Shown: positions 8,847-16,555 of the stretch, in pieces
Position numbering within the stretch: the first letter of the stretch is position 1
Layout: every line of letters starts with the position of its first letter
Assembly (NCBI GenBank): GCA_020049855.1
Contig: JAGVLJ010000009.1
Location: 111,486 to 175,485, forward strand
Reading direction: 5' to 3'
DNA: 64,000 nt
From: Bacteroidia bacterium
Lineage (GTDB): Bacteria; Bacteroidota; Bacteroidia; UKL13-3
Made by a program: the position numbers and the translations under genes
Notes under the pieces: generated by a model
The model's input: only the letters and a program-made list of their open reading frames with translations
What the model was told of the DNA's origin: nothing
The model's database searches: none

Positions 8847-11800
8847 TTATTCCTCTGTTTGATTTTGTTGTTTGTCCTTTACTTCTTTTTCCGCTTTCTC
8901 TTTTGCTTCGATGGCGGCCAGTTTATCGGTGGCTATTTTTTTCAAATCCTCGCCTTTGTAGTTTTCAATAATACTTCGCAGGGTTGCTTTAGATTGAAAG
9001 GTGTCGTTTTTCTGCAAGTAAATATCGGCTAATAACAAATAGCCTTTTGCAACCCAATACTCGTAGGTAGAAAAGTCTTCAGACAACTGGAATATGATTT
9101 TTTCAGAGGATTTTAAATCATTTTTCCGGTAGGCTATATACGCCAGATTGTATTTAGCCTCAGCCGCGTTTACATTTCTGGTTTCCTTCAGCACGTATTC
9201 AAACTCGGCTTGAGCCGAGTCGGGCTGATTGTAATTCTCAAGAAAAATTCTTCCAAGAATTAAATGACTTTCAATTAAAGCTTCTTTGGTGCTTTCGGCA
9301 AAGTTCACCAATTTTTTTGCTGCTAAAAAGCTGGTATCAAATTTAAGAAGCCGGTAGCTGCTGCGTAACTCCCCAAGGTAAGCCACCATTTGATTTTCTT
9401 TGTTCTGAGCTAATTCTTCAAGCAGCATATAGTAGCTTAGTGCGTAGGTGTAATCCTTTTTAAGGTATTGAATAACCGCAGCTTTTCTGGCAGATATTTC
9501 ACTGAATTCATTTCTGGGTTGTTGTAAAATGTATTGATAATCGGCAAAGGCCGAATCGTATGACTTATCTTTGTACAGGCATTCGGCTCTGTAAAAACTG
9601 GCCTGACTTCGAAAATAGCCATCTTGAAAACTACGCAGGTATTTAGAGAAGGCGGCAACAGATTTGGTGCAATTTCCCTTTTGATACATTGCCAGAGCCG
9701 ACTGGAAAGAAACGGAATCTTCTTCAGATAAACTGGCAGCTGCACCGGGGATAGTTTTTAAATAATCGAAATATAAATCTGCTTCTCCGCGTGCCACATA
9801 AATGGCTCGAATGGTGTTTAATGCTTCTTTACCTTCATCGGTTTTTGAATATAGTTCTGCAACTTTTTTAAATTGCTCTAGGGCTTTGTCGTCTTCGTGC
9901 TTGTTGTAATAAACCAAACCCAAGCTCAATCTGGCTCTTCGGGTATGAATGCTGTTTGGGTATTCAGAGAGTATATACTCAAACTCCCTGATAGCACTTG
10001 GATAATCTTCTTGTTGCAGGCGTGTATTGGCTATTTCAAACAAGGCATCGTCAATAAATCCGGAGCGGGGATATTTACTGGTGATGGTACGCATGGATTT
10101 TACCTTGTCGTCAGGCTTATTCAAAATTCCTTCAATCATTCCTTTCTGGTACAAGGCATAATCACTTGCTGCTGCATTTTTGGATACCGCATAGTCATAG
10201 GCATCCATTGCTTTGGTATAGCTCTTCGTTTGGAAATAACAATCGCCAATACGCACACAGGCATCAAGAAATAATTGCGGTTGCTTGCCAAAAGCACTTT
10301 CCATATCTTTAAACTTTTCAAAGTTATTGGCAGCCGTTTCATAATGTTCGGCTTTAAATTCGCAATAGGCAATATTGTAATAACAAAGGGAAAGATACTT
10401 GGTGTCTTTAATCTCGCTTGGGTAGTAATTTAAACAGATATTAAATTTATTTTCAGCCTCGGCATATTTGCTTTCTTTGTAAAGCATTTCGCCCAGCCAA
10501 AAATTTGCCAGTGAGTACAACTTTTTATCAAAATTGTATTCGGCAGATTTGGCAAATAAACGGTTTGCTTCGGCAATATTATTATCAAGGTATTCCTGTT
10601 CGCCCTGATAGTAGGTTGCCCGCTGGTATGCCATTTTAATATCGTTATTCTTTACTTTAATACTCTCTAAAACCGGAATAGCTTGTTTGTAATTTTTTGT
10701 ATTTAGCAACAGTTCACTTAGTACTTTTTTGGCTTCATCGGCATTTTTATGTTCGGGATAAGTATTAATGAATTCAACAAGTTGTTTACTTCCTTGCTGA
10801 TGGAAGGACAATTCGTACGATAATTTACCTGCATTAAACAAAGCCTCAGAAGTTACATCTTCTATAAATCCAAGATGATGGGCGCGTTCAAAGGCAAGTC
10901 GTGCATTTTGTTTTTTACCAAGTTTAAGGTAACAATCGGCCAAGTTAAAACTGGCATATTGGGCAAGGGTATCATTGCCGTCAGCTACTTTTTGAAATTC
11001 AAGGTAGGCTTTATCGAAGTTTTTGTTTTGGTAAAAGGTATATGCCATCTTATACAGCTCTTGCTTATTCATGGGTTTATTGCTGGCTTTATACTTTTCG
11101 AAGTATATTTGAGCTTTTTCAAAGTTGCCTGATTCATAGTGTGCCTGAGCCAGCACTAATGCCAGATCGTTCACAATTTCTTTATTTGTAATTGTATCGG
11201 CATACGAGATAAGTGTATTGTATTGCCCTTTGATGTAATAAATTTGAGCAATGTAAAGTGGGACTACCGGGCCGTAAATTTTAGAAATAGTTACCCGTTC
11301 AAAATGTTTCAGCGAATTATCCCAATCCGACTCGTTGTAAAGCAAAAAGCCATAGTAGTAGTTGGCTGGAAAATAATACTTGTTTTTTATTTCGGTAGTT
11401 TTAGCCAAAGCTATTTTGGCTTGAGCATAATTATCTTTTCTAAAATTGCAGTAGCCTACAATAAAGTTATATTCCGACACTTCTTCCGGAGAAAGAAAGC
11501 CGGTATCAACTGTTTCCATTTTATCAAGCGCATTGCTATATTCTTTTTGCCTAAAATAGTACCGCCCTAATTGGTATGCAGATGCTTTTGCCTTGGGGCT
11601 TTCGGGGTATTTTTCCATGATGCGCGTAAACATGGTTAAGGCATCAGGATTCATTAATTCTAAAGCGCAGGTGGCTATGTAATATTCGGTATTTATTTTT
11701 AACAAAGGGTCAGTGCAATAGTCAATGAAAATACTGAACTGCCTTTGTGCAGCACCAAATTTTTCCTTATCAAATAGTTCGATTCCTTTGTTATAAAATC

Positions 11801-11897
11801 GGATTGAGTTATCTTGAGTTTGGGTTATTTGTGCTTTGGAGGCTCCAAAAGCCAAAATAAGCAGCAAGGGTAACAGCCTTTTGAAACGTATAAGCAT
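8847..11897 (-). CDS. Large tetratricopeptide-repeat protein (1016 residues)
   Basis: After a signal peptide (LLPLLLILAFGASKAQ) the protein is built almost entirely of TPR-type helix pairs. Diagnostic phrases recur throughout, such as SDWDNSLKHFERV, YAEAENKFNICLNYYP, YPSAIREFEYILSEYPNS and DKALEQFKKVAELY. It ends in a highly charged Lys/Glu tail. It is exported and predicted to be periplasmic, acting as a scaffold. The stop codon is six bases before the start of the plug-less barrel gene, so the pair is probably co-expressed and may interact. A possible analogy is with TPR proteins that help outer-membrane machines in this phylum, but I cannot assign it to one. Confidence 0.8.
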   Translation of the reverse strand: MLIRFKRLLPLLLILAFGASKAQITQTQDNSIRFYNKGIELFDKEKFGAAQRQFSIFIDYCTDPLLKINTEYYIATCALELMNPDALTMFTRIMEKYPESPKAKASAYQLGRYYFRQKEYSNALDKMETVDTGFLSPEEVSEYNFIVGYCNFRKDNYAQAKIALAKTTEIKNKYYFPANYYYGFLLYNESDWDNSLKHFERVTISKIYGPVVPLYIAQIYYIKGQYNTLISYADTITNKEIVNDLALVLAQAHYESGNFEKAQIYFEKYKASNKPMNKQELYKMAYTFYQNKNFDKAYLEFQKVADGNDTLAQYASFNLADCYLKLGKKQNARLAFERAHHLGFIEDVTSEALFNAGKLSYELSFHQQGSKQLVEFINTYPEHKNADEAKKVLSELLLNTKNYKQAIPVLESIKVKNNDIKMAYQRATYYQGEQEYLDNNIAEANRLFAKSAEYNFDKKLYSLANFWLGEMLYKESKYAEAENKFNICLNYYPSEIKDTKYLSLCYYNIAYCEFKAEHYETAANNFEKFKDMESAFGKQPQLFLDACVRIGDCYFQTKSYTKAMDAYDYAVSKNAAASDYALYQKGMIEGILNKPDDKVKSMRTITSKYPRSGFIDDALFEIANTRLQQEDYPSAIREFEYILSEYPNSIHTRRARLSLGLVYYNKHEDDKALEQFKKVAELYSKTDEGKEALNTIRAIYVARGEADLYFDYLKTIPGAAASLSEEDSVSFQSALAMYQKGNCTKSVAAFSKYLRSFQDGYFRSQASFYRAECLYKDKSYDSAFADYQYILQQPRNEFSEISARKAAVIQYLKKDYTYALSYYMLLEELAQNKENQMVAYLGELRSSYRLLKFDTSFLAAKKLVNFAESTKEALIESHLILGRIFLENYNQPDSAQAEFEYVLKETRNVNAAEAKYNLAYIAYRKNDLKSSEKIIFQLSEDFSTYEYWVAKGYLLLADIYLQKNDTFQSKATLRSIIENYKGEDLKKIATDKLAAIEAKEKAEKEVKDKQQNQTEE

Positions 11898-11944
11898 GAA
11901 ACGGATTGATTACTACTTATCAAAAGTAGCAATTTCCAATTCGC

Positions 11945-14239
11945 TTAAAAGGTGTAATTTATCCCCAGACTGGGCATAATTGGTAGTTGATTGATGCGTC
12001 TGTTGGTCACACGTTCAAAGTAAAAAATGTTTTCCCGATTGTAAACGTTAGTTGCGCTGGCAATAATGGCCATTTTGGTTTTATTTTTAAAAGTTATTCT
12101 TTTCTCGGCCGAAGCATCTAATCGGTGATAATAGGGAAGTCGTCCTTTGTTGTAATTTGCGTAGTTAATTCCAAGATTTCCATTTTGATTGGTATAATCT
12201 GTAGAAATACCGCCAAACGGAATTTGCATATAGTAACCCTGTGTTTGGGTAAATGGAAAACCGGATGCCAGATTCCACCGCAGGTTTACAGTGTACTGCT
12301 TTTCTTTTCCAAAGGTGTAGGAGCCCACCAGATTTACATTGTGTCTGCGGTCGAAGCTTGGAAAGTAGGTTCTTATTTCATCCGTGCGTTCTACGAATGT
12401 GAGGGAGTAAACAGCCCAAAGGTAAAGTTTCTTATATTCGTATCGGTAGCTTATATCACCCCCATAGGCATTTCCTGTTTCAACAATAAAATCGGTACGC
12501 AAATAAGCGGGTTTGTTAATATATTGAGGAACGTCATCATAGATTTTATCCCGGTTTACATTAATGAGTTGAGGATAACGTTTCCAAAATCCTTCTACAT
12601 TCATCAACCCATGTTTTCCTATCTCTACCTCGGCACCTAAAACCCCCTGTTGAGACCATTGCAGGTAGTTTTTTACCGGTTTTCCTTTAAAGGTGGTGGG
12701 TAGGTTATCGGGTCCTGAAAGAAAGCCATAGAATAGGTTTACTACATCACGATCAGAAACTGCTGCAATAAGATTTTGAGAGTAAATTCCTGCACCGGCC
12801 TTAATTCGGATACGGCTGGTTACATTCCATTTTAAACCTAAACGTGGCTCTATTGCTTTATTACCCAGTGATGCGTAATAATTAAAACGTACCCCAGGCT
12901 CTACTAAAACTCTTCCTGCGGTAAGTTTATATTTCAAGTAGGCTGCCAGTTGACTGGTATTCTCGTATTGCTCAACCAATTTGTTTGCGGTAGAATAGGT
13001 TTTGTAGCTGGTGCGAAATCCTTCCATTTCAATTCCGTATTTCAAATCATCCCTACCTAAGTAATAGGTAAAATTTAAGGAGGCGTTAAATCCGCTAATA
13101 TCACTGAAGCGCGGCCTTAAATCGGCCTCTTTCTGATCCATTCCGTATTTGGAATACGCTACCACCGCATTAATCAGGGTGCTGCTTCCTTCCGGAATAA
13201 TGGAAAAATTGCCGCCCATTCCAAATGCGTTCCAGCCATAATTGGTGGTTGAGAAATTTACTCTGTCTTTAAAATTAAAACCAAAAAAATTTGTTTTACT
13301 TCCATTCGGTGCAACAAATGAAATTTTACTGTAAAAATCATCGAAATGGTAGGGTAATCCGTTTGTATCGGCATAGTTATAAAACATTCGTGAGGTTTTA
13401 TCGAGGTAGGAGGTTTTATACGACAATATGTAGGATGCAGTTGCTTCTCCTTCTTTATATTCTTTTAGGGGGCCTTCAAGCAACACTTTAGAGGTAAACG
13501 GGTTGATGGAAAATTTGCCCGATGGTTTTATTTTATTTCCTTCCCTTGTTTGCACATCAACTACTGCCGATACTCTTCCGCCATACTGTGAGTTGAAACC
13601 ACCGGCATATACATCAGCGCTTCGGATGATATCAGCATCATAAACTGAAAAAAGACCGATAGAATGGAAAGGATTGTATATAACCATTCCGTCAAGAAGC
13701 ATTTTGTTTTGAATAGGAGGCCCGCCTCTTATGTAAAGTTGCCCACCTTGGTCTCCGCTGAAAGTAACTCCTGGTAAAACCTGTAGGTACTGAATTAAGT
13801 CAGGTTCGCCTCCAACTGTTGGAATATACTTTAAATCCTTTGGCGTTATGGTAATCTTTGAAATCTCTACCTGTGTTTGGCGTTTTTGCTTATCGGCTGA
13901 TATGCTAACTTCTTTTAATTGCCTAGACCGAGCTGTAATATAGAAGGAGGTATTAATTACTTTTTTATCCGTTAAATCAAAACGTTGGCTAAGAGTATCA
14001 TAACCCATAGCAATGATAACCAATGTATAAGAACCTGGCTTTAATTTGCTAAGGCTAAAAAAACCAGTAAGATCGGTTGCTGTTCCGTTTGATGTTCCCT
14101 GTATAAATACGGTTATAAATCCCATAGGTTCTGCGGTAGCTTTATCATACACAAAACCTCTTATTTCTCCCGACTGGGAAAATCCGCACAAGTTGGCAAA
14201 TAGGAAAAAAATAAAAGGATAATATTGTTTAAATTTCAT
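11945..14239 (-). CDS. TonB-dependent receptor with carboxypeptidase-regulatory-like domain
   Basis: The order is: signal peptide (from the ATG at 14239, which gives MKFKQYYPFIFFLF and a site after GFSQ), a carboxypeptidase-regulatory-like fold (about residues 22-100, GEIRGFVYDKATAEPMG), a TonB plug (VGGEPDLIQYLQVLPGV, then LYIRGGPPIQNKMLLDG) and a beta-barrel. The frame is open a further 48 bases upstream, but that start would bury the signal peptide. It takes up an unknown ligand across the outer membrane using TonB energy. No SusD partner is adjacent, which argues against a glycan utilisation locus. It lies 72 bases downstream of the thioredoxin-fold protein gene. Confidence 0.88.
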   Translation of the reverse strand: MKFKQYYPFIFFLFANLCGFSQSGEIRGFVYDKATAEPMGFITVFIQGTSNGTATDLTGFFSLSKLKPGSYTLVIIAMGYDTLSQRFDLTDKKVINTSFYITARSRQLKEVSISADKQKRQTQVEISKITITPKDLKYIPTVGGEPDLIQYLQVLPGVTFSGDQGGQLYIRGGPPIQNKMLLDGMVIYNPFHSIGLFSVYDADIIRSADVYAGGFNSQYGGRVSAVVDVQTREGNKIKPSGKFSINPFTSKVLLEGPLKEYKEGEATASYILSYKTSYLDKTSRMFYNYADTNGLPYHFDDFYSKISFVAPNGSKTNFFGFNFKDRVNFSTTNYGWNAFGMGGNFSIIPEGSSTLINAVVAYSKYGMDQKEADLRPRFSDISGFNASLNFTYYLGRDDLKYGIEMEGFRTSYKTYSTANKLVEQYENTSQLAAYLKYKLTAGRVLVEPGVRFNYYASLGNKAIEPRLGLKWNVTSRIRIKAGAGIYSQNLIAAVSDRDVVNLFYGFLSGPDNLPTTFKGKPVKNYLQWSQQGVLGAEVEIGKHGLMNVEGFWKRYPQLINVNRDKIYDDVPQYINKPAYLRTDFIVETGNAYGGDISYRYEYKKLYLWAVYSLTFVERTDEIRTYFPSFDRRHNVNLVGSYTFGKEKQYTVNLRWNLASGFPFTQTQGYYMQIPFGGISTDYTNQNGNLGINYANYNKGRLPYYHRLDASAEKRITFKNKTKMAIIASATNVYNRENIFYFERVTNRRINQLPIMPSLGINYTF

Positions 14240-14311
14240 AAATTTTTTGAGTGGCACGAATATAGTCTTTTCGGAAATTAATAGCACAGACAGTTAATTG
14301 AGGTTTTAAGT

Positions 14312-15628
14312 TCATTTTTTGGGTAAATATTTTTCAACTTCCTGAGGGTTAATGTCAATTTTGTTTACTCTTTGTTTTTTCCCCAGCAAAATGCCCATAG
14401 GGAAATGTCCTACTCCCAACAATTTATTGATCTTGCGGTTTGAGTAGGCACAGTACCAGTTTACATTTGGTAATCTGGAAATTATTTGCAACGATTTGGG
14501 ATTTCCTCCGTAGTGAATCCACACCAATATAAGGTTGGGGTATTTCTTTTTTAAAGCAACAAATGCAGTAGTATCATCATTAAAATGTTCATATGGAAAG
14601 CGAACAAAATATAGGTAAACCGAATGACGCCTGTAACGGACGAGTTTAAATTTCCCCCCATTGGCTTTTATTAACGTAACTTTGGGTGCTTTACTTCCTT
14701 CTGAAAGTTTCAGGGTGATTTGTTCATCTGGAATTCGTTCGACCTCCATCGAATTTCCATAGCGGTCAATTTTTGTGATCCGGTACTGAGTGTTTTTTAA
14801 CTCTACCACTACTTCGGTTGTTTTTTCGGGCATCAGGCTTGCTCCAAACCCAGTTTCGGTAGGCAAAAAAGGGGCATTTGCTTCAGCAATAAGAATTTTA
14901 TCTATACCTGCATCGGTAAATACTCCATTGCAATTTACGTCCATCAATCCAATAGTTATGGAATCAACGGCTGAAAAGTAGGTTCCGCCTCTACAATTAT
15001 ATCGCTGCTCCCTGAATGAACAATGTAAACCCTTGAAAACTCTTGTTTTTTCCTGCATGCGGTAAAACTCATCCATCATATCACGGTAATGGTCTTTGCC
15101 AACCAGATTAAATCGGGTTATACGGTACGATAAGTTAGCCAACGAATCGTATGGACTCACCAGATTAATCACCAGTTCAGTGTCTCCCCGTTTAAAAAGT
15201 AAGGGTTCCCCATCATCTGTAAAATTATAATTCAGATTTCTGTCTACATAAAGTATGGGGTCTTTTCGGTTGCAGGAATTGATAACGACAACGGCTATAT
15301 ACCCACCATGATGTTTGTTGATATTAGCACCAAAATAAAGAAAAAAGTACGCAGTATCACTTATGGCAGGGATAGATGGGAGAATTGCTTTGAATTTCAA
15401 TGGCTCCTTTCTTCCTTCTGCATCGGTCATTTCAATTTCACTGTTGCTTAATCGAAAAACAGGAAGCGGATTTAGTGATTTTTCGAAAATATCATTTTTT
15501 ATGCTCGCATTTAAACTTACTAAGCGATTTTGGCCATTGGCACTTTTAGCTATGAAGCCAAGCACAATTGCCAGTATTAGTAAACAAAAAAGCTTGCTGA
15601 TGAGCGGAATTTTTAGATGTATCACCAC
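14312..15628 (-). CDS. Secreted protein with cysteine-less thioredoxin-like C-terminus
   Basis: A 438-residue protein with an N-terminal signal or membrane segment (LISKLFCLLILAIVLGF, cut possibly after SANGQ). The middle looks beta-rich and contains DRNLNYNFTDDGEP and DVNCNGVFTDAGIDKI, short Asp/Asn loops like those seen in calcium-binding or EF-hand-like turns. The last ~120 residues follow the thioredoxin/TlpA pattern (EGSKAPKVTLIKANGGKF, then VYLYFVRFPYEHF and ...FPMGILLGKKQRVNKID). The usual CxxC after the first core strand is absent, so redox activity is unlikely. It precedes a TonB-dependent receptor. Fold assignment is by eye and moderate. Confidence 0.6.
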   Translation of the reverse strand: MVIHLKIPLISKLFCLLILAIVLGFIAKSANGQNRLVSLNASIKNDIFEKSLNPLPVFRLSNSEIEMTDAEGRKEPLKFKAILPSIPAISDTAYFFLYFGANINKHHGGYIAVVVINSCNRKDPILYVDRNLNYNFTDDGEPLLFKRGDTELVINLVSPYDSLANLSYRITRFNLVGKDHYRDMMDEFYRMQEKTRVFKGLHCSFREQRYNCRGGTYFSAVDSITIGLMDVNCNGVFTDAGIDKILIAEANAPFLPTETGFGASLMPEKTTEVVVELKNTQYRITKIDRYGNSMEVERIPDEQITLKLSEGSKAPKVTLIKANGGKFKLVRYRRHSVYLYFVRFPYEHFNDDTTAFVALKKKYPNLILVWIHYGGNPKSLQIISRLPNVNWYCAYSNRKINKLLGVGHFPMGILLGKKQRVNKIDINPQEVEKYLPKK

Positions 15629-15641
15629 AATGAATGGATGT

Positions 15642-15797
15642 TCAGGCCATTAAAATGCGTGTAAACAAGATGATTATGGCAATGACGAAAAGCATAATAG
15701 AAATTTTATTAATGATATGCATGGCTTTCAGGTAGCCATTACCATGGTCATCTTGAGGTTTCCAGAAGGTAATATAACTCCACACTTTTTTGAGCAT
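15642..15797 (-). CDS. Small membrane protein, DUF6728-like (51 residues)
   Basis: A short gene between the thioredoxin-fold gene and the mntR promoter region. It encodes 51 residues: an amphipathic N-terminus (MLKKVWSYITFWKPQDD), then HIINKISI and one hydrophobic segment (IMLFVIAIIILF) at the C-terminus. This pattern matches the tiny, widely conserved Bacteroidota family I know as DUF6728, whose function is unknown. Start and stop are both clean, and the gene sits 13 bases upstream of the next minus-strand gene. Protein level and role are not evident from the sequence. Confidence 0.7.
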   Translation of the reverse strand: MLKKVWSYITFWKPQDDHGNGYLKAMHIINKISIMLFVIAIIILFTRILMA

Positions 15798-15847
15798 AAT
15801 CTGGGTTGTTTAATAAGGTGGCAAAGGTATAAATTTTAACTGCTAAA

Positions 15848-15875
15848 ACTATTTTTAGGCTTGTCTAAAAATAGT
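15848..15875. promoter_or_regulatory. MntR/DtxR-type operator upstream of mntR
   Basis: A 28-bp inverted repeat: ACTATTTTTAGGC, two-base centre TT, then GTCTAAAAATAGT. Twelve of thirteen arm positions pair. The core TTTAGGC...GTCTAAA resembles the A/T-flanked palindromes bound by DtxR/MntR metalloregulators, and the next gene encodes such a regulator with a manganese transporter behind it. It ends two bases before the TAnnTTTG box, so a bound regulator would cover the promoter. It predicts metal-dependent autoregulation of mntR-mntH. Confidence 0.75.
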
Positions 15876-15876
15876 C

Positions 15877-15884
15877 TATATTTG
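15877..15884 (+). promoter_or_regulatory. Bacteroidota -7 promoter box of mntR
   Basis: TATATTTG matches the phylum's -7 consensus TAnnTTTG exactly. The mntR ATG starts only five bases after its end, which puts the probable transcription start at or next to the start codon. The -33 region would fall inside the operator at about 15854-15857 (TTTA). Confidence 0.6.
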
Positions 15885-15888
15885 CTGT

Positions 15889-16551
15889 ATGTATTCTTTT
15901 ACCGAAGAAAATTATTTGAAAACCATTTATCATCTTTCTCAGCAGAAACATTTGGAAAACGTGACTACTAATGCTATTGCCGACTTGTTACAAACCAAAG
16001 CGGCATCGGTAACAGATATGTTAAAAAAACTCGCAGATAAAAAACTTATTTTGTATGTAAAATACCAGGGGGTGAACCTTACGGAAAAAGGGTTTAAGGT
16101 GGCAATAGGTACTGTTAGAAAGCATCGGTTGTGGGAAGTGTTTTTGTTTGATAAACTTAAGTTTGGTTGGGAGGAGGTACATGAAGTGGCCGAGCAACTC
16201 GAGCATATACAATCTGATTATTTAATTGATAAACTGGATACATTTTTAAACTATCCTTCTGTAGATCCGCATGGAGATCCGATTCCAGGAAAAGACGGAA
16301 CCATAAAAAGTCAAACACTTACTCTGTTAATTGATTGCAAAAAAAATGCACAAGTGGTTATATCGGGAGTTAAGGAGCATTCAGTGGCTTTTCTGCAACG
16401 CTTAAATGAGATGGAATTATGTTTGGGGAAAAAACTAAAAATTCACGAAATTAACGAGTTTGACCGCTGCATGATAGTGATGATAGATAAAGAGGCGAAA
16501 ATTTTGGTAAGTAATGAGGTCGCAAAAAATATTTTAGTGTCAGAGGCCTGA
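15889..16551 (+). CDS. mntR: Metal-dependent transcriptional regulator, DtxR/MntR family
   Basis: A 220-residue metalloregulator. Residues 1-65 form the winged helix-turn-helix (EENYLKTIYHLSQ ... KAASVTDMLKKLADKKLI). The metal-binding and dimerisation part follows (EVHEVAEQLEHIQSDYLIDKLD, with the E and H ligands of the family, and YPSVDPHGDPIP). A C-terminal FeoA/SH3-like segment completes it. The start is confirmed by homologues that begin just before SEENYLK. The gene is four bases upstream of mntH and sits behind a 28-bp palindrome, so it most likely represses the operon when Mn(II) or Fe(II) is abundant. MntR is favoured over an iron regulator because of the Nramp transporter neighbour. 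Confidence 0.88.
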   Translation: MYSFTEENYLKTIYHLSQQKHLENVTTNAIADLLQTKAASVTDMLKKLADKKLILYVKYQGVNLTEKGFKVAIGTVRKHRLWEVFLFDKLKFGWEEVHEVAEQLEHIQSDYLIDKLDTFLNYPSVDPHGDPIPGKDGTIKSQTLTLLIDCKKNAQVVISGVKEHSVAFLQRLNEMELCLGKKLKIHEINEFDRCMIVMIDKEAKILVSNEVAKNILVSEA

Positions 16552-16555
16552 ATCT

